DNA from: Actinomadura opuntiae
GTDB lineage: Bacteria > Actinomycetota > Actinomycetes > Streptosporangiales > Streptosporangiaceae
Assembly (NCBI RefSeq): GCF_030283205.1
Contig: NZ_JASNWF010000001.1
Span: forward strand, 248,001-312,000
Direction: 5' to 3'
Length of the DNA: 64,000 bases
The notes below the pieces were generated by a model. That model saw nothing but the letters and a program-made list of their open reading frames with translations. It was not told the origin of the DNA and searched no databases. The position numbers and the translations under genes were made by a program. Shown in pieces: positions 44,859-55,599 of the stretch (position 1 is its first letter; every line of letters begins with the position of its first letter).

Positions 44859-46611
44859 AGGCCCGGGCCGCGCTCCTGTGGAACCGGGCGCTCCGACACG
44901 GGGGCTGGCCGCTGCTGGTCGTGCTCGCGCTGGCCGGCGGGCAGGTGATGGACGACTACCAGGTCACCGTCGCCGGGACGATCCTCATCTACGCGATCCT
45001 CGGGCTCGGCATCAACATCGTCGTGGGCTACGCGGGGCTGCTCGACCTCGGCTTCGCGGCGTTCTTCGCGATCGGCGCGTACACCTCCGGGCTGCTGATG
45101 GTGAAGTGGCACTGGAACTTCTGGCTGACGCTGCCGGCGGCGGTGCTCGCCGCGGCCGCCGCCGGGGTCGTGATCGGGTATCCGACGCTGCGGCTGCGCA
45201 GCGACTACCTCGCGATCGTCACGCTCGGCTTCGGCGAGATCATCCGCATCACGGTGGTGAACCTCGACGTCACCGGCGGCCCGAACGGGCTGACCGGCAT
45301 CCCGCCGGTCCCGGTCGGCGGCCGGGAGATCGTCACGCCCACCGGCTTCTTCCATCTGGCGCTGGCGTTCTTCGTCGTGGTGCTGGTCGCGACGGGCCTG
45401 CTGGCGCGGACGCGGCTGGCGCACGCGTGGCGGGCGATCCGGTCCGACGACACCGCCGCCGAGGCGGTCGGCGTCCCGTCCCGCCGGGTGAAACTGCTCG
45501 CCTACGTGCTCGGCGCCGCCGTCGGCGCGGTCGCGGGCCCGCTGAACGCGGCGCAGCTCGGCACCATCGACCCGTCCAGCTTCACGTTCCTGACCTCGCT
45601 GATGATCCTGCTGGTGGTGATCATCGGCGGGATGGGCAGCCGGCCGGGGGTGATGGTCGGCGCGGTCGTGATCGTCGCGCTGCCCGAGGCGCTGCGGACC
45701 GTCCAGGAGTACCGGGGGCTGTTCTTCGCGCTGCTGCTGATCGTCATCGTGATCCTGCGCCCGCAGGGCGTGTGGCCCGCGCGGCCGGCCCGGTTCCGGT
45801 TGCCCGCGCGGGCCCCGGCCGAGGCGCCGCCGGGCCCGGCGGAGGAGGGCACGCTGCTGGAGGTGGACGGCCTGACCCGTGCGTTCGGCGGCGTCACGGC
45901 CGTCGAGGACCTGCGGCTGCGCGCCGGCGCCGGCCAGGTGGTGAGCGTGATCGGTCCGAACGGGGCGGGCAAGACCACCGCGTTCAACTGCATCACCGGG
46001 CTGATCCCGCCGTCGCGCGGCACGGTGACGCTCGCCGGGCGGCGGGTGCGCGGGCTGTCCCCGCACCGGGTCGCCGCCGCCGGGCTGGCCCGCACGTTCC
46101 AGAGCATCCGGCTGTTCGACGAGATGACCGTCGCCGAGAACGTGCTGGTCGGCCGGTTCGCCCGCGACCGTGCGCTGCTGCGGCCGCCGCGCCGCGCCGA
46201 CCTGGACGCCGTCCGCCGCTGCCTGGACTTCGTCGGGCTGGCCGGCGCGGCGGACCGTCCCGCCGGGGGCCTCGCCTACGGCGACCGGCGGCGGCTGGAG
46301 ATCGCGCGGGCGCTGGCCGCCGAGCCGCGGGTGCTGCTGCTGGACGAGCCCGCCGCGGGCGCCAACCCGACCGAGAAGCGCGCGCTGATGGAGCTGATCG
46401 CGCGGATCAGCGGGCTCGGCACGGCCGTCGTGCTGATCGAGCACGACGTCGCGCTGGTCATGTCGATCTCCGACCGGGTCACCGTGCTGGAGCACGGCCG
46501 GGCGATCGCGGAGGGCCCGCCCGCCGAGGTCCGGGCGGACCCGCGGGTGATCGCGGCCTACCTCGGCGTGCCGGACGATCCGGAGACCGACGTCGTCGCG
46601 GAGGTGCTGGG

Positions 46612-46615
<4 letters not shown>
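44855..46615 (+). CDS. Fused LivM permease - LivG ATPase
   Basis: A 586-residue fusion. Residues 1-310 are the LivM permease (VAGTILIYAILGLGINIVVGYAGLLDLGFAAFFAIGAYTSGLL; contact loop HAWRAIRSDDTAAEAVG). After a Pro/Ala linker (~320-335), residues 338-586 are the LivG ATPase with Walker A GPNGAGKTT at about 367, the LivG signature GGLAYGDRRRLEIARAL, Walker B RVLLLDEP and a switch His in VLIEHDVALV. Both parts look intact. It overlaps livH (ATGA) and livF (GTGA). Confidence 0.93.
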
Positions 46616-47329
<714 letters not shown>

Positions 47330-47346
<17 letters not shown>

Positions 47347-49459
47347 GCAGCCTCGCGGCGGCACCGACTATGGCGTCCTCCGAGAGCAGCACGTGGGCCG
47401 CCGCGTCGCCGAGCGGGATGAAGCTGTCCTCGCTGGTGACGCGGGCGGCTCGGCCGTCGAACCCGGCGTCGACGAGGGCGGTCAGCACGCCCTCGGACAC
47501 GCCGCCGGTCCGCCTCGTCTCGTCCGCGACAAGGACGGCGCCGGTCGCGCGGGCCTCCCGCAGCAGGTCGTCCACGGGCAGCGGGGCGAGCCAGCGCAGG
47601 TCGAGCACGCGGCACTGAACGCCCTCGGCCTCCAGGCGGCGCGCGGCCCGCAGGCTCATGCGCAGCCCGTTGGCGAACGTCACGATGGTCAGGTCACGCC
47701 CGTTCCCGTAGGTGCGGCCGCGTCCCAACGGCACCCTGCCACCGGCCGGGGCGAGCCACCCGCCGTCGCCCTCTTCGTGCAGGTCACGGGTGTGGTACAG
47801 CGCGATCGGCTCCAGGAACGCGCAGACGCGCCCGTCGTTTTCGGCGGCGTCCGTGCAGGCGCGCAGCATCCCGGCGGCGTCGTCGGGCCGGGCCGGTGAC
47901 GCGACGACCAGCCCGGGGACGTCCCGCAGGGCCGCCACGGCGTTGTCGTTGTGGAAGTGCCCGCCGAAGCCCTTCTGGTAGGCGTAGCCGGCGATGCGGA
48001 CGACCATCGGGTTGCGGTACCGGCCCGACGAGAAGAACGGCAGCGTGGCCGCCTCGCCCCGGATCTGGTCGGCGGCGTTGTGCAGATAGGCGAGGTACTG
48101 GATCTCCGGCACGGGCAGCATCCCCGCGAGGCCGAGCCCGAGCGCGAGGCCGAGGATCGACTGCTCGTCCAGGATCGTGTCGAACACCCGCGCGGCCCCG
48201 GCCCGCTTCAGCAGGCCGCGCGTGACGCCGTAGACGCCGCCCTTGCGCGCGACGTCCTCGCCGAACACGAGCATGCCCGGACGCTCGGCGAGCAGGTCGC
48301 CGAGCGTCCGGTTGATCGCCTGCGCGACCGTCACGGGCTCGCCCTGCCCGCGTTGCTCTGTCGTCGGCGCGGGATCGCGGTACGTGATCGGCGCCATCAC
48401 CTCGGCGGCGGACGCCAGCCGCGGGGCGTCCCGCACCTGCGCCGCGCGCCGCAGGACGTCGTGCCGCTTGGCCTCGTACAGCCGGACGATCTCGTCGGCG
48501 GTCGCGATGCCCCGGTCGACGAGGAGCCGCGCGGTCCGCAGCAGCGGGTCGGCGTCGAGATCGGCGGCGATCTCGGCGGGCGTGCGGTAGGCCGACTCGA
48601 CGTCCGAGCCGGCGTGGCCCATCAGCCGGACGGTCCGCAGGTGCAGGAAGGCGGGGCGGCGATGCTCACGGACCCAGTCCGCGGCGCGCCGGGACGCGGC
48701 GTAGGCGTCCTCCAGGTCGCAGCCGTCGGCCTGGAAGTAGGCGAGGCCGGGCCGCGAGCCGTAGGCGGCCTCGATCCAGCCGGGCGGGGTGCGGACGCTG
48801 ATGCCGATGCCGTTGTCCTCGCAGACCAGCAGCAGCGGCATCGGCAGTCCCTGGAATCCGCAGTTGACCGCGGCGTTGATCGCGCCCGCCGCCGTCGAGT
48901 GGTTGGCGGACGCGTCGCCGAAACTGCACACCGCCACGGCGTCTTGTGACCACGGCGACGCGACGCCGAGGCGCGCCGCGCGCTCGATCGCGAACGCGAC
49001 GCCGAGGGCGCGCGGCAGATGCGAGGCGATCGTGGAGGTCTGCGGGACGATGTGCAGGCGGCGGCTGCCGAACACCTTGTGCCGCCCGCCCGCGATCGGC
49101 TCCTCTGCCGCCGCGACCACGCCCAGCAGCACGTCCCGCAACGGGTCGCCCTCGCCCGCCTGCCGGGCCCGCTCCAGGAAGAACGCACCCGACCGGTAGT
49201 GCAGGAGCGCCGGGTCGTCGGGGCGCAGCGCGGCAGCCACGGCGGCGTTGCCTTCGTGGCCGGACGACCCGATCGTGTAGTAGCCGCGGTCCTGGGAGCG
49301 CAGCCGGCGCGCCGCGAGGTCGAGGTGTCGGCTGCCGAGCTGGGCGTCGAACAGCCGCAGGCACTCGGCGTCGCCGAGTGGGCCGGGCGCCTTCGGCTCG
49401 TCCGGCGGCTTCAGCGACGCGGCCTGCTCCAGGAAGTGGGCGTCGGCGGGCTCGGCCAT
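47330..49459 (-). CDS. Fused alpha-beta E1 component of a branched-chain-type 2-oxoacid dehydrogenase
   Basis: A 709-residue thiamine-diphosphate enzyme. Residues 30-370 are the E1 alpha half (YYTIGSSGHEGNAAVAAAL; ThDP motif beginning at GDASANHSTAAGAINAAVNC and ending VCEDNGIG). Residues ~375-709 are the E1 beta half (VTVAQAINRTLGDLLAERPGMLVFGEDVARKGGVYGVTRGL; VLVADETRRTGG). It should decarboxylate a 2-oxoacid such as 2-oxoisovalerate and reductively acylate a lipoyl E2. No E2 or E3 gene is in the window. It is convergent with the Liv operon, a hint at branched-chain substrates. Confidence 0.9.
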
Positions 49460-49628
49460 GCGGGCTCCTGCTCCTGCGGTGCGGTGGACGGTCCGGTAAC
49501 GAGCATCATGCGCGCACGCCGTCCGGGTCGACCCGTGCGAGGCCGCGAACCGGTTGCCGGTCGGCCAAGGGACGCTTAACGCGCGTGCTCGGCGGGCGAA
49601 GACCCAGCCGGGCTTGGCCTCGGGATAA

Positions 49629-49650
49629 GCAAGCCGTGCTCTGACCGATC
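49629..49650. promoter_or_regulatory. Shared motif upstream of the ALDH/FAD operon
   Basis: GCAAGCCGTGCTC, two bases, then ACCGATC shortly after: the second copy of the motif at 42638-42657. It lies 27 bp before the GTG of the aldehyde dehydrogenase gene and in the region shared with the divergent E1 gene. Confidence 0.4.
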
Positions 49651-49677
49651 TTGGCCGGGCGGCCCGGCCCGTTCAGT

Positions 49678-51225
49678 GTGGGAACCGTGCTCACCTCCGT
49701 CATCGGCGGCGCCCGGATCCCGGCGGGGCCGCGCTCGTACCGTTCCACCGACCCGTCCCGGACCGCCGACCTGGTCGCGGAGGTGTCCCTCGCGGACGCC
49801 GCCGGCCTCGTGCGGGCCTGCCGCGCGGCGCGCGCGGCGCAGGACGCCTGGCGCGACGTCCCGGCGCCAGTCCGCGGGCAGGTCGTCGCCTCGATCGGCC
49901 GGCTGGTCGAGGCGAACAAGCCGGCGCTGGCCCGCGTCGTGGCGCGCGAGGTCGGCAAGCCGTACGCCGAGGCGCTCGGCGAGGTCCGGGAGATCGCCGA
50001 CACGTGCGCGTTCTTCCTCGGCGAGGGGCGGCGGCTGTACGGGCAGACCGTCCCGTCCGAGATGCCGGACAAGCAGCTGTTCACGTTCCGCGACCCGGTC
50101 GGCGTCGTCGCGGTCGTCACGGCGGGGAACTTCCCGGTCGCGGTGCCGTCCTGGTACATCGTCCCGGCGCTGCTGTGCGGGAACGCGGTGGTGTGGAAGC
50201 CCGCCGAGTACGCGGCGGCGTGCGCCGAGGCGTTCTACCAGCTGTTCGCGCACGCGGGCCTGCCCGACGGCGTGCTCAACCTCGTCCACGCCGACGGCCC
50301 GGAGACCTACGCCGGGCTGGAGCGGGCGCTCGGCGAGAGGCTCGTCGACAAGGTCGGGTTCACCGGGTCCACGGAGGTCGGGTCGCGGATCGGCGAGCTG
50401 TGCGGACGCCACCTCCAGACGCCGTGCCTGGAGCTGGGAGGCAAGAACCCGATGGTCGTGACCGAGGACGCCGACCTTCCGCTCGCCGTCGAGGGCGCGC
50501 TGTTCTCCGGCTTCGGGACGGCCGGGCAGCGCTGCACGTCCCTCGGGACGGTGATCGTGCACGAGTCGCTGCACGGCGCGTTCGTCCGGCGGCTGGACGA
50601 GGCGGTGCGCGCGGCGCCGGTCGGCGACCCGTTCGAGGACGTCCTGTACGGCCCGCTCATCAACGAGCGGTTCGCCGACGGCTTCGAGAAGACGCTCGGC
50701 TGGGTCGGCGGCGGCCACACGGTGCACGGCTCGTCCGGCACCGGGCGGATCACGGCGGCGAACCCGCGCGCCGGCTTCGTCGGCGAACCCGAGGCGGGGC
50801 TGTTCTACCACCCGGTGATCGTGGACGGCGTCGGCCCGGCCGACGAGCTGTTCATGAACGAGACGTTCGGCCCGATCATCGGCGTGACCCCGTACCGGAC
50901 CCTGGACGAGGCGATCGCGCTGGCGAACGCGCCCGGCTACGGCCTGTCCGCGTCGATCTACACCAGGGACCCGGCGAAGGTGTTCCGGTTCCGGCGGCGG
51001 ATCTCGGCAGGGATGGTCAGCGTGAACAACTCGACGTCCGGTGCGGAGGCGCACCTGCCGTTCGGCGGCAACGGGCGGTCGGGCAACGGCAGCCGCCAGT
51101 CGGGGGTCTGGGTGCTGGACCAGTTCACCCGCTGGCAGTCGATGAACTGGGACCACTCGGGGCGGTTACAGAAGGCGCAGATGGACGTCCGGGAGATCGT
51201 CCCCGACCTCGACTTCCGGCTGTAG
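49678..51225 (+). CDS. ALDH7-like aldehyde dehydrogenase (piperideine-6-carboxylate / aminoadipate-semialdehyde type)
   Basis: A ~515-residue NAD-dependent aldehyde dehydrogenase. The catalytic cysteine lies in GFGTAGQRCTSLGTVIVHESLHG and the glutamate in CLELGGKNPMVV; GQTVPSE, TAGNFPVAVPSW and VGFTGSTEVGSRIGELC resemble the ALDH7 family, which oxidises piperideine-6-carboxylate/aminoadipate semialdehyde. GTG at 49678 or 49687 could start translation; neither has a strong ribosome site. It is followed at 5 bp by an FAD oxidase. Pipecolate or lysine breakdown is a reasonable but unproven guess. Confidence 0.85.
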   Translation: MGTVLTSVIGGARIPAGPRSYRSTDPSRTADLVAEVSLADAAGLVRACRAARAAQDAWRDVPAPVRGQVVASIGRLVEANKPALARVVAREVGKPYAEALGEVREIADTCAFFLGEGRRLYGQTVPSEMPDKQLFTFRDPVGVVAVVTAGNFPVAVPSWYIVPALLCGNAVVWKPAEYAAACAEAFYQLFAHAGLPDGVLNLVHADGPETYAGLERALGERLVDKVGFTGSTEVGSRIGELCGRHLQTPCLELGGKNPMVVTEDADLPLAVEGALFSGFGTAGQRCTSLGTVIVHESLHGAFVRRLDEAVRAAPVGDPFEDVLYGPLINERFADGFEKTLGWVGGGHTVHGSSGTGRITAANPRAGFVGEPEAGLFYHPVIVDGVGPADELFMNETFGPIIGVTPYRTLDEAIALANAPGYGLSASIYTRDPAKVFRFRRRISAGMVSVNNSTSGAEAHLPFGGNGRSGNGSRQSGVWVLDQFTRWQSMNWDHSGRLQKAQMDVREIVPDLDFRL

Positions 51226-51230
51226 TCGCC

Positions 51231-52373
51231 ATGGAGACCGCAGCGGACGTCGTCGTCATCGGCGGCGGGGTGATGGGGACGAGCATCGCGTTCCACCTCG
51301 CCGAAGCCGGAGTGCGGGTGATGCTCGCCGAGCGGGACGAGCTGGGCTCCGGGTCGACGTGCAAGGCGGCGGGCGGGGTCCGGGCGCAGTTCTCCGACGA
51401 GGTGAACATCCGGCTCGGCGCCCGCAGTCTGGAGGCGTTCACGCGGTTCCGCGAGCGTCCCGGGCAGGAGATCGACCTGCACCAGGTCGGCTACCTGTTC
51501 CTGCTGTCGCGGCCCGAGGACGTCACGGCGTTCGAGGAGAGCGTCGCGTTGCAGAACGACCTCGGCGTGCCGAGCCGGATGATCTCTGTGGCGGAGGCGC
51601 GGCGGCTGTCCCCGCTCATCGAGACCGGCGGGCTGCTGGCCGCCGCGTTCTCCCCCGACGACGGGCACTGCACGCCGGAGTCGGTCGTCCTCGGCTACGC
51701 GACCGCCGCGCGGCGGCACGGCGCGACGATGCTCACGCATTGCGAGGTGCTCGGCATCGATGTGAGCGGCGGCGAGATCCGGGCCGTGGAGACCTCGCGG
51801 GGGCGGATCGCCACGTCCACGGTCGTGTGCGCCGCCGGGGCATGGTCGGCGAAGGTGGGCGCGATGGCGGGCGTCGACCTGCCGGTGGAGCCGCTGCGGC
51901 GGCAGATCGCGTTCGCCGGGCCGATGCCGGACCTGCCGCGCCCGGTGCCGATGACCATCGACTTCACCACGTCGTTCTACTTCCACGGCGAGGGCGAGGG
52001 GCTGATGCTCGGCATGTCCGATCCCGACGAGCGGCCCGGCTTCGCGCTCGACCGATCGGACGCGTGGCTGCCGCGGCTCACCGAGGCCATCGCCGCCCGC
52101 GCGCCCCGCCTCCTCGACGCCGGGCTGGCCGGCGGGTGGGCCGGGTTGTACGAGGTCACGCCCGACCACAACGCGCTGATCGGTGAAGACGCCGGGGTAT
52201 CCCGGTTCCTGTACGCGACCGGGTTCTCCGGCCACGGGTTCCTGCAAGGTCCGGCGGTCGGCGAGGTCGTCCGCGACCTGTACCTGCGCCGCGAGCCGTG
52301 CGTGGACGTCGCGCCCCTGCACGCCTCGCGGTTCGCCGGCGAGCGCCTCCGTCCGGAGATCAACTGCGTCTGA
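51231..52373 (+). CDS. FAD-dependent amino acid oxidase (sarcosine oxidase beta / DAO family)
   Basis: A 380-residue flavoprotein: FAD-binding VVVIGGGVMGTSIAFHLAEAGVRVMLAERDELGSGSTCKAAGGVRAQFSDEVN, then the C-terminal YEVTPDHNALIGEDAGVSRFLYATGFSGHGFLQGPAVGEVV characteristic of SoxB-like oxidases. It should oxidise an N-methyl or cyclic amino acid and feed the aldehyde dehydrogenase encoded 5 bp upstream. It is convergent with the LysR gene. Confidence 0.9.
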   Translation: METAADVVVIGGGVMGTSIAFHLAEAGVRVMLAERDELGSGSTCKAAGGVRAQFSDEVNIRLGARSLEAFTRFRERPGQEIDLHQVGYLFLLSRPEDVTAFEESVALQNDLGVPSRMISVAEARRLSPLIETGGLLAAAFSPDDGHCTPESVVLGYATAARRHGATMLTHCEVLGIDVSGGEIRAVETSRGRIATSTVVCAAGAWSAKVGAMAGVDLPVEPLRRQIAFAGPMPDLPRPVPMTIDFTTSFYFHGEGEGLMLGMSDPDERPGFALDRSDAWLPRLTEAIAARAPRLLDAGLAGGWAGLYEVTPDHNALIGEDAGVSRFLYATGFSGHGFLQGPAVGEVVRDLYLRREPCVDVAPLHASRFAGERLRPEINCV

Positions 52374-52387
52374 AGCGTGCCCGCGCT

Positions 52388-53314
52388 TCAGGGGCCGGTG
52401 GCCCCGCTGATCTCCGCCTCGACGTCGCGCGCGACGTCCATCAGCCCGCGCAGCGCGTCCTTGACCAGCGGGTTGGTGTTGGTGGCGCGGCGCAGGACGG
52501 TCACGTGGCGGCGCGGGGTGCGGCGGCTGAGCCGCAGCGTCCGCAGCCCCGGATGCGGGACGCAGCCGAGCGCCGGGACGAGCGCGATCCCGAGACCGCA
52601 GCCGACGAGGCCGCAGACCACCGCGTAGTCGTTGCTGCGGAAGGCGATGTTCGGCGTGAACCCGGCGGTGCCGCACAGCCGCAGCAGCGCCTGCGCGCCG
52701 CGGCTGTCGGGACGCCCGGCGATCCACGTCTCCGACTCCAGGTCGGGCAGCCGGGCGGTGCGGCGGCCGGACAGCGGATGGCCGGCCGGCACGCACAGCA
52801 CCAGGCTCTCGTCCATCACCGGCGTCTCGATGACCTGGTCGGGCCAGCAGCGCGGGAACAGGTCGTACCGGTAGACGACCTGCAGGTCGAGGTCGCCGTC
52901 GAGCAGCTCGGGCAGCAGCTCGTCCGGCTCGCCCTCCGACAGCGTGATCTCGATCCCGGGCCGGACCCGCGACAGCTCCGCCAGCACCCGCGGCAGGATG
53001 CGGGAGCTGGCGGTCGGGAAGCTGCCGAGCTGCAGCGCGCCGCGCTCGCCGCTGGCGACGGTGCGCAGCTCCCGCTCCAGCGTCGCCAGCGCCGACAGGA
53101 CGTCGTTGCCCTTGCTGACCAGCAGGAACGCCGCGCTGGTCGGCCGCACGCTGCGGGCCCGGCGCTCGAACAGCACCAGCCCGCAGGCGCGCTCCAGCGC
53201 GGCGACCTGCTGGGAGACGGCGGACGCGGTGTACCCGAGGTTGCGGGCGGCGTCCGCGAACGATCCGGTGCGCACGACCTCGCGCACCGTCTGGATGTGC
53301 AGGGGACTGATCAT
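52388..53314 (-). CDS. LysR family transcriptional regulator
   Basis: A 308-residue regulator: the winged HTH is LHIQTVREVVRTGSFADAARNLGYTASAVSQQVAALERACGLVLFERRARSVRPT, followed by a type-2 periplasmic-binding effector domain (ERGALQLGSFPTASSRILPRVLAELSRVRPGIEITLSEGEPDELLPELLDGDLDLQVVY). ATG at 53314 is chosen by alignment of the HTH to the N-terminus; the open frame continues over paaZ. It is convergent with the FAD oxidase and may control the ALDH/FAD operon and the Liv operon through the shared motif (inference). Confidence 0.92.
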   Translation of the reverse strand: MISPLHIQTVREVVRTGSFADAARNLGYTASAVSQQVAALERACGLVLFERRARSVRPTSAAFLLVSKGNDVLSALATLERELRTVASGERGALQLGSFPTASSRILPRVLAELSRVRPGIEITLSEGEPDELLPELLDGDLDLQVVYRYDLFPRCWPDQVIETPVMDESLVLCVPAGHPLSGRRTARLPDLESETWIAGRPDSRGAQALLRLCGTAGFTPNIAFRSNDYAVVCGLVGCGLGIALVPALGCVPHPGLRTLRLSRRTPRRHVTVLRRATNTNPLVKDALRGLMDVARDVEAEISGATGP

Positions 53315-53376
53315 CGGTGCTCCCCGTCGCCGGCGGCGCTTCGACGTCTCCCCCGCGGACGCCCCCTCCTGCCGTT

Positions 53377-55416
53377 CTAACCGCGCTCGGACCGTTTGGC
53401 CACCAGCGTCAGCACGTCGTACTTGGCGACGGACGCGCCGTCCTGGTTGGTGACGTCGGTGTCCCAGCGGACCTCGCCGTAGCCGGCGCCCTCGCGCGGC
53501 GAGACCTGCTTGGCGGTGAGCGTCACCGTCAGCTCGTCGCCGGGCTTCACCGGGGTGAGGAACCGCAGGTTCTCCAGCCCGTAGTTGGCCAGCACCGGCC
53601 CCGGGTCGGGGTCGACGAACAGGCCCGCCGCGAACGACACGACGAGGTACCCGTGCGCGACCCGCCCGCCGAACAGCGGGTTGGCCCGCGCCGCCTCCTC
53701 GTCGGTGTGGGCGTAGAAGGTGTCGCCGGTGAACTCGGCGAAGTGCTCGACGTCCTCCAGCGTGACGACGCGCGGCCCGCCGACGGCGGTGTCGCCGACC
53801 CGCAGGTCCTCCAGGTACTTGCGGAACGGGTGCTCGTCGGTGACGGTGCGGTCGGTGCCGGGCACCCAGCGGCCGGTGAGCGCGGTGAGCATCGCGGGCC
53901 CGGACTGGACGGCGGTGCGCCGCATGTGGTGCACGACCCCGCGGATCCCGCCCATCTCCTCGCCGCCGCCGGCGCGTCCGGGGCCGCCGTGGACGAGCGC
54001 GGGCAGCGGCGACCCGTGGCCGGTGGACTCCTTGGCGTCCTCGGAGTTCAGCACCAGCAGCCGCCCGTGCCAGGGCGCCAGGCCGAGGACGACCTCGCGC
54101 GCGAACTCGGGGTCGGCGGTGACCACGGACCCGGCGAGGCTGCCGCGGCCGCGCGCCGCCAGCGCGATCGCCTCCGCCGCGTCCGCGTACGGCATGAGGG
54201 TGCTGACCGGGCCGAACGCCTCGACCTCGTGCGGCTCGGCGCGCCCGGTGTCGTCGGCGCGCAGCAGCACCGGCGACATGAACGCGCCGCGCTCTGCGTC
54301 CGCGCCCTTCACCTCGACCCGCTCGGGGTCGCCGAACACGATCCGGCCGGCGTCCGTCAGCGCCTTGAGCGACCGCCGGACCTCCTCGCGCTGGTCGAGG
54401 GTGGCGAGCGCGCCCATCCGCACGTCCGGGTCGGCCGGATTCCCGACGGTCACCCTCGCCAGCCGCTCGCGGACGGCCTCGGTGACGTCGTCGACGAGCG
54501 CGGCGGGGACGAGCGCGCGGCGGATCGCGGTGCACTTCTGCCCGGCCTTGACCGTCATCTCCGCGACGAGCTGCTTGACGTACAGGTCGAACTCGGGCGT
54601 GCCGGGCGCCGCGTCCGGGCCGAGGACCGAGCAGTTCAGCGAGTCGGCCTCGGCGTTGAAGCGGACGGCGTTGCCGACGATCGCGGGATGCGTGCGCAGC
54701 AGCCTCGCGGTGGACGCCGAGCCGGTGAACGCCACGATGTCCTGCTCGGTCAGGTGGTCGAGCAGGTCGCGCGGGTCGCCGCAGACCAGCTGCACGCTGC
54801 CCTCCGGCAGCAGCCCCGACTCGACGACCAGCTCGACCAGCCGGGCGGTCAGGTACGCGGTCTGGCTCGCCGGCTTGATCAGGCTCGGCACGCCCGCGAG
54901 GAAGGCCGGCGCGAGCTTCTCCAGCGGCCCCCACACCGGGAAGTTGAACGCGTTGATCTGCACCGCGACGCCGTGCGACGGCGTGCACAGGTGCTGGCCG
55001 ACGAACGTGCCGCCCTTCCCGAGCGGCTCGACGGCGCCCTCCACCAGCACCGTGTCGTTCGGCAGCTCGCGCTTGCCCTTGCTCGCGTAGCCGAACAGCA
55101 CGCCGATGCCGCCGTCGACGTCGAACTTGGAGTCGCCGAGCGTCGCGCCCGTCCGCGCCGACAGCGCGTACAGCTCCTCGCGGTGCTCTCTCAGGTGCGA
55201 GGCCAGGGCCTTCAGCAGCGACGCGCGCTGGTGGAAGGTCAGCTCCCGCAGCACCGGGCCGCCGACCGTCCGCCCGTGGTGCAGGGCGGCGCCCATGTCG
55301 ATCCCGGCCGAGGAGATCCGCGCGATCTCCTCACCCGTGACGGCGTCGTGCAAGGGCGCTCCCTCGTCCTCCGGAGCACGCCAAGAACCGGACACATAGC
55401 TGCGCAGCACGACCAC
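53377..55416 (-). CDS. paaZ: Bifunctional oxepin-CoA hydrolase / 3-oxo-5,6-dehydrosuberyl-CoA semialdehyde dehydrogenase PaaZ
   Basis: A 679-residue fusion. Residues 1-515 are an aldehyde dehydrogenase (VAVQINAFNFPVWGPLEKLAPAFLAGVPSLIKPASQTAY; catalytic cysteine in KAGQKCTAIRRALVP). Residues ~535-675 are a MaoC hydratase domain (VEHFAEFTGDTFYAHTDEEAARANPLFGGRVAHGYLVVSFAAGLFVD) that opens the oxepin-CoA ring. Domain order and length match PaaZ of aerobic phenylacetate degradation. The rest of the paa genes are absent from the window, so it is an isolated copy. It is divergent from an acyl-CoA synthetase gene. Confidence 0.93.
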   Translation of the reverse strand: MVVLRSYVSGSWRAPEDEGAPLHDAVTGEEIARISSAGIDMGAALHHGRTVGGPVLRELTFHQRASLLKALASHLREHREELYALSARTGATLGDSKFDVDGGIGVLFGYASKGKRELPNDTVLVEGAVEPLGKGGTFVGQHLCTPSHGVAVQINAFNFPVWGPLEKLAPAFLAGVPSLIKPASQTAYLTARLVELVVESGLLPEGSVQLVCGDPRDLLDHLTEQDIVAFTGSASTARLLRTHPAIVGNAVRFNAEADSLNCSVLGPDAAPGTPEFDLYVKQLVAEMTVKAGQKCTAIRRALVPAALVDDVTEAVRERLARVTVGNPADPDVRMGALATLDQREEVRRSLKALTDAGRIVFGDPERVEVKGADAERGAFMSPVLLRADDTGRAEPHEVEAFGPVSTLMPYADAAEAIALAARGRGSLAGSVVTADPEFAREVVLGLAPWHGRLLVLNSEDAKESTGHGSPLPALVHGGPGRAGGGEEMGGIRGVVHHMRRTAVQSGPAMLTALTGRWVPGTDRTVTDEHPFRKYLEDLRVGDTAVGGPRVVTLEDVEHFAEFTGDTFYAHTDEEAARANPLFGGRVAHGYLVVSFAAGLFVDPDPGPVLANYGLENLRFLTPVKPGDELTVTLTAKQVSPREGAGYGEVRWDTDVTNQDGASVAKYDVLTLVAKRSERG

Positions 55417-55558
55417 CGGGACCTCCTCGTCCGTACACCTCTGGTTCTTCCTGCCACGATCGGCGTCCGTTCACGCCTGGCAGACATGACAGCCGCGGCG
55501 GGGTTTCTTTGTCGACATGGCGCCCCGCCGGAGCGAGGCGCCGAGCGGACAAAAGGAC

Positions 55559-55593
55559 GAATCTTGTGATTCTGTTCCTCCGTTCACTACGCT
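55559..55593 (+). promoter_or_regulatory. Promoter with operator-like inverted repeat, acyl-CoA synthetase gene
   Basis: TTGTGA (-35, 55564-55569), 18-bp spacer and TACGCT (-10, 55588-55593) end 6 nt before the ATG at 55600, so the message should be leaderless. The inverted repeat GAATC-TTGT-GATTC (55559-55572) covers the -35 and is a likely repressor site. Confidence 0.55.
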
Positions 55594-55599
55594 GCGCGC

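Noticed and set aside
52388..54988. An 866-codon minus frame extending the LysR gene
   Set aside because: The extra part is an out-of-frame reading of paaZ; LysR homology begins at the ATG at 53314.
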